A stretch of DNA of 53,868 nucleotides from IMG/VR virus record IMGVR_UViG_3300022200_008215, positions 1-53,868 of that record; one strand, given 5' to 3'. Below the pieces are notes generated by a model. The model made no database searches and was not told the origin of the DNA. It was given only the letters and a program-made list of their open reading frames with translations. The position numbers and the translations under genes are program-made. Positions 32,428 through 39,737 of the stretch are shown piece after piece. The stretch comes from a virus. The number at the start of each line of letters is the position of its first letter. The stretch's first letter is position 1.

Positions 32428-33350
32428 AGGGCATTAATTTTGTGCACCATTAGACCTGTAAAGTCTAATTCTTTTGCGGATTGAATAAGTTTAGTAAAAT
32501 TTCTAAACCCTACTTCACTTGGGTCTTTTTCTTTTAAGTCAATTAGAAAGACCCTTTTTCCTGAATTTAATAAATTTTCTGCTATCTCTAATGCATCTTT
32601 TTGTGCATCTTGATCCAGAGCTATATAAATGTCATCTACTTTTGACGTTATTATTCTTTTCATTAGAGAGTGGGAAAGACTTTTTCCTAGTATGGGAACA
32701 GCGTTTCTCCGTATTGCCATTGCATCAAATACACCTTCACATAGTATTATCGGTTTATCCCAATTGATCATGTTTTCGAAGAATACTATGTCTTTAGAAG
32801 TTTCTGGGTTTTTGTATTTAAAATACGCTCTTTCGTAAGTTCTTCCAATAAAATAATTGAGCCTACCCGACTCAGAATAACTTGGTATAATGATTCGACC
32901 TCCATAGTCTCCATCTGTCGTATATCCAATAGAGTATTTAATAAAATCATTGTCGGTAAGTCCTCGTTCATATAAGTACTTTCTTATCTTATTGGCAGTG
33001 ATAGATTTTGTTGTAGCTGAATGTAGAGGTTGGTATTCTTTAGGAAGCTCTGTGATTTCATCATTACTATATTCGTATTTTTTACCTTTCTTTATGTATT
33101 TGAGAACCTCCTGTGCTTCTCCTTTAGGTATTTTTAATTGCTTTAGTAGCGAGTATATAGTAGTTCCTCTGGATTTACATACCCAGCACTCCCAGTGGTT
33201 TTTACCTTCTTCATTAGTTGCTAGATTAATTTCTAACTTAGGTTTTCGGTGATTGCAGAAAGGACAATTAAAAGCGTAGTTATCTCTAGCTCTTTTATGA
33301 CTTTTTCCCAATACGTTTTCTATAGATCCTAATAAAAAAGTATACTCCAT
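32424..33350 (-). CDS. DNA primase (DnaG type, gp61-like role)
   Basis: A 308-residue primase. The N-terminal zinc ribbon has CPFC (29-32) and CWVC (55-58). The TOPRIM domain has GRIIIPSY (151-158), CEGVFDAM (204-211, with E205) and ALDQDAQKDA (244-253, with D246 and D248). This is the phage primase plan, which makes RNA primers for lagging-strand synthesis together with a helicase (not in the window). It starts a replication pair with the RecB-like nuclease and follows a strong terminator at 33378-33401, implying a separate promoter in the 48-bp gap (33351-33398). An AT-rich CTTATATTAAG stretch there is the only candidate. Confidence 0.92.
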   Translation of the reverse strand: MEYTFLLGSIENVLGKSHKRARDNYAFNCPFCNHRKPKLEINLATNEEGKNHWECWVCKSRGTTIYSLLKQLKIPKGEAQEVLKYIKKGKKYEYSNDEITELPKEYQPLHSATTKSITANKIRKYLYERGLTDNDFIKYSIGYTTDGDYGGRIIIPSYSESGRLNYFIGRTYERAYFKYKNPETSKDIVFFENMINWDKPIILCEGVFDAMAIRRNAVPILGKSLSHSLMKRIITSKVDDIYIALDQDAQKDALEIAENLLNSGKRVFLIDLKEKDPSEVGFRNFTKLIQSAKELDFTGLMVHKINAL

Positions 33351-33377
33351 ACTTAACAGTTATTATCTTAATATAAG

Positions 33378-33401
33378 AAAAAAGTTGCAATTAAGCAACT
33401 T
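33378..33401 (-). terminator. Rho-independent terminator before primase
   Basis: Minus strand: AAGTTGC-TTAATT-GCAACTT followed by TTTTC. The stem overlaps the stop codon of the kinase-like gene. Strong candidate. Confidence 0.88.
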
Positions 33402-33831
33402 ATACGTCTGTCATTTTTAATTTCCCAGATTTAGGGTTGATCATAAAATTATCCGGCCTTATATCTAATTCATCAGAAGGTATTCCTAATCTTTTTGCTT
33501 CCGCTTCTAAGGCATCTATAAAGTCTTCAGGAATTTCTCCTTTAAATTCCCCCATAACGTCCATTGTAATTACTCCTAACTTATCCCCTAACCTACTAAC
33601 ATCGTAAATGAAGACAAAATTATTTGTTTTTTTTCCTTTAAGCAGCTCAGCATGATCTAATTCAACTTCGTCAGTTGTTACCTTTACCGCTTTACCGTCA
33701 AGTAGATATACAGAACCGTAATCCCCTGAGCCTAAGTATTTTCCTCCTCTATCTTGTATTTTATCTATCTGTTTATTAAAAGCAGGATCATATTCTATCG
33801 GACCTTCTAATATTATTTGCGATAGTTTCAC
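33400..33831 (-). CDS. Miniature protein-kinase-like protein with capsid-targeting-like leader
   Basis: A 143-residue protein. It starts MKLSQIILE then Gly, an (I/L)xE leader. The body carries protein kinase landmarks in order: a glycine-rich loop GSGDYGSVY (34-42), a VAIK-type AVKVT with K50, a hinge-like VITMDVMGE (87-95), a catalytic-loop-like LDIRPDNFMIN (122-132, with D123 and N128) and a terminal TD (141-142) where DFG would be. No activation loop or C-lobe follows; the protein ends there. It may be a minimal kinase, a kinase-derived binding module or a degenerate relative. Overlaps the 114-residue gene by 1 bp and ends in a terminator. The leader suggests packaging in the head and delivery into the host. 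Confidence 0.6.
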   Translation of the reverse strand: MKLSQIILEGPIEYDPAFNKQIDKIQDRGGKYLGSGDYGSVYLLDGKAVKVTTDEVELDHAELLKGKKTNNFVFIYDVSRLGDKLGVITMDVMGEFKGEIPEDFIDALEAEAKRLGIPSDELDIRPDNFMINPKSGKLKMTDV

Positions 33832-34175
33832 TACAGGTCTCTTAAATTAAAATTAAAACCAATTGACGGGTATATTCTCCTCTCTCCTGGTTCATTTTCA
33901 TAAGTACTAGTTGTACTTGTAATTGCAAAATGCTTATCTTCTAAGAATCTTGTTATTTCATTGAATAGCTCTTTCGGAAGGTCTTCCCGTACTATAAATT
34001 CTAGTTTTCCAAACCCTTTTCCAAGTAATTTATCTCCTTTTTCACGATCTTGTGAATACTGGTTCATTGTTAAGTTAGGTTTGTACTGTCCGTACCTTTT
34101 TGTTAGTTCGGCCTGCAGCATTTCTAAAGTATTGTCAGATTCCCCGTACTCTAGTATTATTTTTACTAATTTCAT
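33831..34175 (-). CDS. Small protein with capsid-targeting-like leader
   Basis: A 114-residue protein starting MKLVKIILE then Tyr, almost the same leader as its downstream neighbour (MKLSQIILE). The remainder is an alpha/beta domain: LEMLQAELTKRYGQYKPN, GFGKLEFIVREDLPKELFNEI and a final strand IGFNFNLRDL. No catalytic motif is recognised. Its start overlaps the 45-residue gene (ATGA) and its stop overlaps the kinase-like gene. If the leader is cleaved after ILE, the mature protein would be 105 residues. Function unknown; the pairing with the kinase-like gene suggests a shared fate in the virion. Confidence 0.55.
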   Translation of the reverse strand: MKLVKIILEYGESDNTLEMLQAELTKRYGQYKPNLTMNQYSQDREKGDKLLGKGFGKLEFIVREDLPKELFNEITRFLEDKHFAITSTTSTYENEPGERRIYPSIGFNFNLRDL

Positions 34176-34309
34176 GATCCTTGTCCTTTATAAAGCTTTT
34201 TATAATTCTTAGAATTTTTAAGCTTTGATGTTTTTGATTTTGCGTGAACTCCTGGTCTTTTTCTTTTGGTCTTTTCGTGAGCACCTCCAGTTACGTTATT
34301 TTTAGCCAA
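34172..34309 (-). CDS. Small basic phage protein, 45 residues
   Basis: A short frame from TTG at 34309 to TGA at 34172. The protein starts MAKNNVTGGAHEKTKRKRPG and continues with a Lys/Ser-rich stretch to KLYKGQGS. The motif GAHxKTKRKRPGVHAKxKTSK followed by KNYKKxYxGQG is one I have seen as a separate small conserved protein in many T4-like phages of marine origin. It overlaps its upstream neighbour by 8 bp and its downstream neighbour by 4 bp (ATGA), which supports real translation despite the TTG start. Highly basic, so probably DNA- or RNA-binding; a DNA-condensing head protein is possible. No function is established to my knowledge. Confidence 0.75.
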   Translation of the reverse strand: MAKNNVTGGAHEKTKRKRPGVHAKSKTSKLKNSKNYKKLYKGQGS

Positions 34310-34568
34310 TTTTTATTACTCTTAATTTTAAATTACCGTTTCCTTTTATGAGACGATGGTAGGTCTCTTTAGGTATAAATAGATCTTTTTCTGATAATAC
34401 TTCAGGTGTCTGGTTGTCAAATTGAAATTTCCAATCTGTAGAGTGTAACGTTTGTAGGATCCTGTCTTCTTTATCTCTATGCCATACCAACTCTTCTTCA
34501 GATATATTCTGAGTAAAGGTTCTTACTTCTCCTTCTTCTATGTATGGCCTGTTTACAGTTTCTTCCAT
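34302..34568 (-). CDS. Small cupin-like or uncharacterised phage protein
   Basis: About 88 residues from the ATG at 34568, with a longer alternative from TTG at 34598 (98 residues). I prefer the ATG because it is preceded by GGGGG at close spacing and the upstream extension overlaps the preceding gene. The body has WHRDKEDR (about 29-36), FQFDNQTP and a final KGNGNLKLRVIKIG strand. The HRDxEDR and FQFD pattern recurs in unnamed T4-like phage proteins and is compatible with a small cupin-type beta barrel, but no metal site is proven. It is placed between the 184-residue gene and the 45-residue gene. Function unknown. Confidence 0.6.
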   Translation of the reverse strand: MEETVNRPYIEEGEVRTFTQNISEEELVWHRDKEDRILQTLHSTDWKFQFDNQTPEVLSEKDLFIPKETYHRLIKGNGNLKLRVIKIG

Positions 34569-34591
34569 ATACCCCCTTTTACTGTCAATAC

Positions 34592-35146
34592 CTACCAATA
34601 ACCTGAATAATTCTTTTTCATTCCTAAGGATTTGGCATATCTGGTCAATCTACAGCTCCAGTACCCTGGTTTACTTTTGTCTTTCTTTTGATCACAGTTA
34701 TGACGATCAGCAAATGCTTTTCTTCTTTTTGGATCATCCAACTTTACTGATAGATTCTGTCCTCCATCTACTGCTCCAAAGGATACTTTTACTACGTTTC
34801 CTTTTTTATTCTTTGTATAAACATAGAACTTTTTAGATCCTCCCCGTTTAGGTTTGTTTAGTGCTACTTCCCTACCTTGGTATTCTGCTTCATAAACCAT
34901 GGGTAGGTCTAAAGGTATTTTTTCACCTTCAAATATTCCATATTCACCGATATCTGTAGATTCCAATAACTCTAAATCCTGTTCGTTTAACTGTATATTA
35001 CCGTCCCTAAGAGCTTGTCTTGCTTCTGTAAATAGTTGTATAAAGCTTTCGCTGGAGTACCGGTAGACATTCTCATATAAGGAGAGTTTATTGTCTAGGT
35101 GGTACTGGAGTGATGGGCATCCTATTATGTCTCTAATTCTTATCAT
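34592..35146 (-). CDS. Conserved phage protein with RHNCDQKKDKxxPGYWSCR motif
   Basis: A 184-residue protein. The C-terminal half contains KKFYVYTKNKKGNVVKVSFG (about 105-124), KLDDPKRRKAFADRHNCDQK and KPGYWSCRLTRYAKSLG. This block is very common in T4-like and other environmental phages as an uncharacterised domain. The order basic strand, FG, DDPxxRxAFxxRHNCD, YWSCR suggests a small Cys-containing fold, maybe metal-binding. The N-terminal half is helical and has (I/L)xE-type sites at SLYEN and QLNEQ, so it may be processed. It is preceded by TATTTATA 27 nt before the start. Head or internal protein is a guess. Confidence 0.7.
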   Translation of the reverse strand: MIRIRDIIGCPSLQYHLDNKLSLYENVYRYSSESFIQLFTEARQALRDGNIQLNEQDLELLESTDIGEYGIFEGEKIPLDLPMVYEAEYQGREVALNKPKRGGSKKFYVYTKNKKGNVVKVSFGAVDGGQNLSVKLDDPKRRKAFADRHNCDQKKDKSKPGYWSCRLTRYAKSLGMKKNYSGYW

Positions 35147-35173
35147 TTGAAAATTATTATTAAGTACTCCTCT

Positions 35174-35181
35174 TATAAATA
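35174..35181 (-). promoter_or_regulatory. Candidate late promoter motif TATTTATA (before 184-aa gene)
   Basis: Minus strand reads ACTATTTATAAGA, 27 nt before the ATG at 35146. An inverted copy (TATAAATA on the minus strand) lies at 35184-35191, so the two form an imperfect palindrome. Confidence 0.35.
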
Positions 35182-35236
35182 GTTATTTATATTGGAAGTA
35201 TACTACTCTTTTTAGTTATGTCCTACATTATTAAAA

Positions 35237-35932
35237 TTATACTCCTATAATATTACTAATATTAGCTGTTGCTACACCTATTACATTAGTAATACTATCT
35301 GGTATAACTTCTGTTACTATATTTCCGTACCCTGGTGGTGTGTAGGTAATGTCTAGGTATATTGGATATGTTACATTTTTAAACCATGCTCCTGCAGATC
35401 TAGATATAGCTGAAAGAGGTTCATTATTACTATAATCATAATCATTTCCTAAAACTACAACATTTAATACTCCATTAGTGTTTGCATCCGAAATAGCAGT
35501 ACTATTTAATGTTAGTGTATTATAGGTATCTATAGCCCAGGCTAGTGAAGAAGCCATGTATGCTGTAGGAGAGGAAGGGCTCCAATTATTAAAATCAGCA
35601 GATTGAAAATTGTTTCCATCATCTGAAAATGCTGTACTCTTACCTACCATTACATCGATGGAATCGTAATTAGTTCCGTAGATTTTTAAATCCATAGAAG
35701 TTATAGTTCCGCCTACCCCTGATACATCAAATAAGAAAAATCCTCTACTTACTTCATAGAGTCCTCCTCCTCTTCCCGTTGAATATACTTCCGAGGTAAG
35801 TCCGGTAGTTGTAGATGTAGTAAATTGTGTAAAGCTGTCTGCTGATGTAGCGTCTCTAGCGGCTGCCCAGGAAGTAGTAACTGCACTGTATGCTCTTACT
35901 TCTTTAGAGGCTGTTACTGTTGTTGTTGCCAT
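35237..35932 (-). CDS. Fibre-associated beta-sandwich-like virion protein
   Basis: A 231-residue Ser/Thr/Asn-rich protein without charged clusters. FLFDVSGVGGTITSMDLKIY (about 67-86) and a YLDITYTPP segment (about 193-201) look like a beta-sandwich of the type found in surface proteins with DNRLRE-like repeats. The last 25 residues, YGNIVTEVIPDSITNVIGV then ATANISNIIGV, contain two copies of xxISNxIGV, a short repeat also seen at C-termini of marine phage surface proteins as far as I recall. It closes the host-contact cluster. It follows the small methyltransferase with a 3-bp gap. Likely surface exposed; precise role unknown. Confidence 0.5.
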   Translation of the reverse strand: MATTTVTASKEVRAYSAVTTSWAAARDATSADSFTQFTTSTTTGLTSEVYSTGRGGGLYEVSRGFFLFDVSGVGGTITSMDLKIYGTNYDSIDVMVGKSTAFSDDGNNFQSADFNNWSPSSPTAYMASSLAWAIDTYNTLTLNSTAISDANTNGVLNVVVLGNDYDYSNNEPLSAISRSAGAWFKNVTYPIYLDITYTPPGYGNIVTEVIPDSITNVIGVATANISNIIGV

Positions 35933-35935
35933 ATC

Positions 35936-36499
35936 TTAAAACTGCTTTTTAGGTAAAAAATATTTACTATTATTATAGTATGAATTTTTAGGGGGTGTAA
36001 TATCGAATTCTTGATATTCTACATCTGGTATGTTGTGTAGATTAGAAGATGTTGTTAACATATTCCACCAGGTTGCTACCCCTCTAGGTTTTATAAGCTG
36101 TGTTAATGAGGAGGATAGGTACCTAAGGCTTTCATCACCATATGTATCGTGAAATATTCCATCATAGGTTGATAAAGTATTTAAATTATCATACCAACTT
36201 CCTTCTATTATAGTAACATTAGGTTTATCAGAGGCCCATTCTTTAGCACGTGGTATAATGTCAGGATGATTTTCAACTATTGTATGAGTGGAGATTTTGT
36301 TTGATTGAATATATCCTGCTGATATACCCATACCAAATCCTATCTCTAAGATATCTCCTCCATTTTGAGTAACATATGCGGCTGACCCAGACATTAATTC
36401 ATCCTCCCAATCCATCATCACTTCTCTTTCGAACCCATCATTACCCATAAAGTATATTCTATTAGATTCAAATGTAAGGCTTTGCGATAAGTAAGTCAT
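35936..36499 (-). CDS. SAM-dependent methyltransferase, GAMT/RMT2-like
   Basis: A 187-residue class I methyltransferase. MMDWEDELM (28-36), then DILEIGFGMGISAGYIQ (49-65) as the SAM site, then HTIVENHPDIIPRAKEWA (72-89), are close in order to guanidinoacetate and RMT2-type arginine N-methyltransferases. A YDGIFHDTYGDE segment (about 111-122) is the usual motif IV region. The acceptor could be a small guanidino compound or an arginine in a protein. It lies between a collagen-like fibre and a surface protein, so a virion protein could be the target, but that is context only. Full-length for the family; start at ATG 36499, 14 bp after the fibre stop. Confidence 0.7.
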   Translation of the reverse strand: MTYLSQSLTFESNRIYFMGNDGFEREVMMDWEDELMSGSAAYVTQNGGDILEIGFGMGISAGYIQSNKISTHTIVENHPDIIPRAKEWASDKPNVTIIEGSWYDNLNTLSTYDGIFHDTYGDESLRYLSSSLTQLIKPRGVATWWNMLTTSSNLHNIPDVEYQEFDITPPKNSYYNNSKYFLPKKQF

Positions 36500-36513
36500 A
36501 TTGGTTTTTTATT

Positions 36514-38076
36514 TTATGTTATTTGTACCCAAGTACTGTCTGGATTAAAGTATATTATATTATTACCATCATCTATCATATTTCCTACAAGTCTAACTAT
36601 ATTACCACTCCCACTAGGAACAGCTGTTTGTAAATCACCAGCAGTAGTAGAAACATATAAATTATTTCCTTTTCCTGTTTGTGTAAATACAGAACTCTTA
36701 GCCCAACCTCTTAAAAGTATCCCATTACTAGATGCAGTGCCCATAGCAATACCTAACATTTTTGTTCCGTATGTTGCATTGTTTGCGGAAGCTCTAAACC
36801 ACCCAGAATTCAGTCCTGCTGTAGTAAATACAATTAAATCCCCTTCTGCTATTGTACCATTAGTAGTATAAAAAGTTCCATAAAATGTAACTTCACCAGA
36901 ATTATCGGGAGTACCAGTAATTCCTGAGTCATATACTAGATATGAACCTTCATCAAATTGTAAGTATTTTCCAGTAAATGTTAAGGCTGATTCTACTTGT
37001 AGATTATTAGTGGCGTTGATATAAGTTAAGACACCGTTAGCAGTTGTACCAGTAATGCTTCCTGCAAAAGAACTGCCTGAAGTGCCACTTGTACCAGATG
37101 TTCCTGATGATCCTGAAGTACCAGAGGAACCGGAAGTACCGTTTATTCCTGAAGTTCCTGATGAACCTGAGTTACCTGAAGTACCAGAGGAACCGGAAGT
37201 ACCGTTTATTCCTGATGTTCCTGATGAACCTGAGTTACCTGAAGAACCTGATGTTCCGTCTATACCTGAAGTACCAGAGGAACCGGAAGTACCGTTTATT
37301 CCTGAAGTTCCTGATGAACCTGAGTTACCTGAAGTTCCTGATGAACCTGAGTTACCTGAAGTTCCTGATGAACCTGAAGTTCCTGAAGTACCGTTTATAC
37401 CTGAAGTTCCTGATGAACCTGAGTTACCTGAAGTTCCTGATGAACCTGAAGTTCCTGAAGTACCGTTTATTCCTGAAGTTCCTGATGAACCTGAGTTACC
37501 TGAAGTTCCTGATGAACCTGAAGTTCCTGAAGTACCGTTTATTCCTGAAGTTCCTGATGAACCTGAGTTACCGGAAGAACCTGATGAACCTGAAGATCCC
37601 GAAGAACCGGAAGAGCCTGAAGTACCTGAAGAACCTGAAGAACCGGAAGAGCCTGAAGTTCCGGAAGTGCCTGAAGTAGCGGCTGCTTCTTTAGTTCCTA
37701 CTTTTCCGTTACTGTCTATGACTAGTACAGTATCATCAGCTATAGCAGTTAAGTTTGGTAGTTTTAAATCTGATCCGGATACAATTAGTGCTAGTGCACC
37801 AAAGGTTCCCATAGTTACAGTGTTGTCTGCAAATGCTTCTATTACCGGAAGTCCGGCTATGGTATTTACCGAGAATAAAGAATCAGATAAATCATCGTCT
37901 ATTGAAAATAATCTTCCGTTATTTCCATCTACTGCAAATATGTTGGTTCTTCCTTCTGATCCGGAACCCTGTAAAACGATTGATCCTGATACATCTTGTG
38001 TTATGGTCTCTACGTAGTTCAAAGAACTGGTAAAGGACATAATACTTGATCCTGGGGTTATTCTAATATCTGCCAT
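36514..38076 (-). CDS. Collagen-like repeat fibre protein
   Basis: A 520-residue fibre. Residues 1-130 are a beta-rich N-terminal part that ends with IADDTVLVIDSNGKVGTKEA. About 134-335 are unbroken Gly-X-Y triplets, almost all GTS, GSS, GNS, GIN or GID, which would form a collagen-type triple helix even without proline. Residues 336-520 are a C-terminal beta domain, probably the knob. The junction ADDTVLV-D-xGxxGTKEAAATSGTSG is shared with the 783-residue fibre at 41562, so the two are paralogues with different tips. Over half of the repeat residues that are not Gly are Ser or Thr, so the rod is a rich potential O-glycosylation target. Role: tail-fibre or surface adhesin. Confidence 0.8.
   Translation of the reverse strand: MADIRITPGSSIMSFTSSLNYVETITQDVSGSIVLQGSGSEGRTNIFAVDGNNGRLFSIDDDLSDSLFSVNTIAGLPVIEAFADNTVTMGTFGALALIVSGSDLKLPNLTAIADDTVLVIDSNGKVGTKEAAATSGTSGTSGSSGSSGSSGTSGSSGSSGSSGSSGSSGNSGSSGTSGINGTSGTSGSSGTSGNSGSSGTSGINGTSGTSGSSGTSGNSGSSGTSGINGTSGTSGSSGTSGNSGSSGTSGNSGSSGTSGINGTSGSSGTSGIDGTSGSSGNSGSSGTSGINGTSGSSGTSGNSGSSGTSGINGTSGSSGTSGSSGTSGTSGTSGSSFAGSITGTTANGVLTYINATNNLQVESALTFTGKYLQFDEGSYLVYDSGITGTPDNSGEVTFYGTFYTTNGTIAEGDLIVFTTAGLNSGWFRASANNATYGTKMLGIAMGTASSNGILLRGWAKSSVFTQTGKGNNLYVSTTAGDLQTAVPSGSGNIVRLVGNMIDDGNNIIYFNPDSTWVQIT
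37075..37676 (-). repeat. Coding tandem repeat (Gly-X-Y triplets, fibre 2)
   Basis: About 600 bp of 9-bp-phased coding repeats (two codon sets for GTS/GSS/GNS) with longer units that contain GINGTSG or GIDGTSG about every 25-35 residues. Unit copy number is likely to vary by slippage or recombination. Confidence 0.85.
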
Positions 38077-38077
38077 A

Positions 38078-38419
38078 TTATTGTATTATTTCTTCTATTG
38101 GTATTGTCCACTCCTCTGTTGCAAGAAGTGTTAGTATTTCTTCATGATTATATTCCGGGTATTCTTCTGAGTATATTAAAGGTCTTCCGTAGATTCCTGC
38201 TAAAACAGTATTTGTTGTTTCTTCTTCAGTTTCAGGATTAATTACTGTGTATGTTTGATCCTCTAAAACTTCATTTATTTCATATTTGATAAATGTTTTA
38301 GAACCATCCACAGAAAGTCTTAAACTCTCTAAAGAGTTTTCATGTATATTATTGAAATCAATTGATCCTGTTGTACTTGTTGGGATTACCAACCATCTTC
38401 TATTTGGGAATGTGCTCAT
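38078..38419 (-). CDS. Small protein of the fibre cluster, unknown function
   Basis: A 113-residue protein between a collagen-like fibre and a lectin-like protein. It begins MSTFPNRRWLVIPTSTTGSI, then LRLSVDGSKTFIKYEINEVL, and ends in acidic helix (EEWTIPIEEIIQ). Beta-strand-rich with a short acidic C-terminus, no enzyme motif. A TATTTATA motif lies only 4 nt before the ATG, too near to act on this start. Small proteins placed next to tail fibres are often fibre-assembly chaperones, so that is one possibility, but nothing in the sequence proves it. Confidence 0.5.
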   Translation of the reverse strand: MSTFPNRRWLVIPTSTTGSIDFNNIHENSLESLRLSVDGSKTFIKYEINEVLEDQTYTVINPETEEETTNTVLAGIYGRPLIYSEEYPEYNHEEILTLLATEEWTIPIEEIIQ

Positions 38420-38423
38420 ATGT

Positions 38424-38431
38424 TATAAATA
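38424..38431 (-). promoter_or_regulatory. TATTTATA motif (next to 113-aa gene start)
   Basis: Minus strand reads AATATTTATAACA, 4 nt before the ATG at 38419. Too close for a promoter of this start; reported because it matches the series. Confidence 0.25.
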
Positions 38432-39736
38432 TTAACTTAAATTGAATCTTGTTTTATACTGGTTAAAGTTTTGTTTTACTTCGGCTGCAGTGAGTGCTCT
38501 GGTATATACTTTAAATACATCAATACTGCCTCTATAATATGCGTTCAAATTTGTTGCCACACCAATCTTAAAATCTCCTAATGTTATATTCCCGTTTGTA
38601 GTTCTAGAATCTGATAAGATTCCATTTATGTAAACTAGTTTTTTATTATTAACATTGTCCCAAACTAAAACATAGTGATTCCATCCATATTTAAGATTAG
38701 TATTTGGGATTTCATTCCACGAGCCATTTACATTCCAGTGCATACCAACAGACCATCTTGTTCCAAAATGAATACGTGCACTTATCCAATCTCCGAATGC
38801 ACTTTCATTTCTTGTTTTTGTATTTAATGTAGGGTCATCAAAAAATCCCGTAAATTCAAATGTAATTTGAGAATAGGTTCCGGTTAGGTTTGTTTGTATA
38901 TAATCATTCGTACCATCAAAAGTCATTTGAGCATTTGAATCAAAAGATACATTTGATAAATCTATTGTTGAATTTCCTACCAATGGTAAAAGTCCTTGTG
39001 TTGCTGATCTTTCATAGCTTAGAGAGAATTGTGCAGGATGGCTTCCCCATGTAAATTGCACGTCTGCTATTTTTACAGTGGCTCTAACATTGTAGTATCC
39101 GTACATGTAGATAGATAGATATGTACTATTCAGGTCTCGGACTGTTGAGGTGGTGTAGGTTTGGTAGACTCTCTGCCAGGTATGTGTTTTTGTATTATAT
39201 GAGGATGAACTGTTTGCTTGACCGTCGTGAAACCCGTTGGCTCCTTCTGTAGTTTTACAGTATAGTCCTGCTTTGGCGTTTTTACTTAGGTTATCCACCC
39301 ACTGCAACCATGAAATTGTATAGGTGTCTCCGTATCCTTTCCCGTAGGAAGTCCAAGAACCCATCCCTGTGCCGAACCATTTTGCTTTCCACTGCCCGGA
39401 TACGTCGTTCATTACAACGACTGGTTTTTTTAAGACCGGGTCGTATTGCCAGTGAGCGTGGTATGTATTTGCTGCATCTCCGACTCCTCCATTATAGTAA
39501 CCTGTTATATCACCGCCTGCAGCATTGTATGCTCGGATAGCGTTAGGGTGTTTAGTGTTCCATGTTCCGCTAGAAGTAGCGGAGTATGTCGTATAACTAT
39601 CTTGGGCTACTGCGTTCTGGTGGTGTATATAGTTAATGGTAGGTTCTCCTTTAAAAGAATTTCTAGTATCTCCTATATCGTAAGCAAACACCGATCCTGA
39701 TGTTATTGTTCTTCCGTATCCTTGTGCTACTGCCAT
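38432..39736 (-). CDS. LamG/concanavalin-like lectin-domain virion protein
   Basis: A 434-residue protein in two parts. Residues 1-245 are beta-rich, Tyr/Trp-rich and aromatic, resembling carbohydrate-binding modules. Residues 250-434 carry a LamG-like concanavalin fold: MTFDGTNDYI (about 271-280), then NHYVLVWDNVNNKKLVYING and GSIDVFKVYTRALTAAEVKQ, the usual terminal segment of phage LamG domains. A 106-bp stretch is identical to one in the next lectin gene. The final KQNFNQYKTRFNLS matches the endings of the other lectins (QQNYQQYKTRFNLS). It probably binds host or environmental glycans on the fibre complex. Confidence 0.75.
   Translation of the reverse strand: MAVAQGYGRTITSGSVFAYDIGDTRNSFKGEPTINYIHHQNAVAQDSYTTYSATSSGTWNTKHPNAIRAYNAAGGDITGYYNGGVGDAANTYHAHWQYDPVLKKPVVVMNDVSGQWKAKWFGTGMGSWTSYGKGYGDTYTISWLQWVDNLSKNAKAGLYCKTTEGANGFHDGQANSSSSYNTKTHTWQRVYQTYTTSTVRDLNSTYLSIYMYGYYNVRATVKIADVQFTWGSHPAQFSLSYERSATQGLLPLVGNSTIDLSNVSFDSNAQMTFDGTNDYIQTNLTGTYSQITFEFTGFFDDPTLNTKTRNESAFGDWISARIHFGTRWSVGMHWNVNGSWNEIPNTNLKYGWNHYVLVWDNVNNKKLVYINGILSDSRTTNGNITLGDFKIGVATNLNAYYRGSIDVFKVYTRALTAAEVKQNFNQYKTRFNLS
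38898..39003. repeat. 106-bp exact direct repeat, copy 1
   Basis: Identical base for base to 40234-40339. It encodes the linker QGLLPLVGNSTIDLSNVSFD plus the first strand of the LamG domain (MTFDGTNDYI). Sequences on both sides differ. Confidence 0.95.
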
Positions 39737-39737
39737 A

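Noticed and set aside
34356-34380. TATTTATA motif near 34370
   Set aside because: It lies inside a coding region with no start downstream at useful distance. I take it as a chance copy and did not count it in the series.
37055-38017. Plus-strand open frame of 320 codons with EVPEVPDEPELP repeats, antisense to a fibre
   Set aside because: It is the mirror of the Gly-Ser/Thr codon repeats. The repeats keep all frames free of stops, the product is pure low complexity, and every credible gene is on the other strand.
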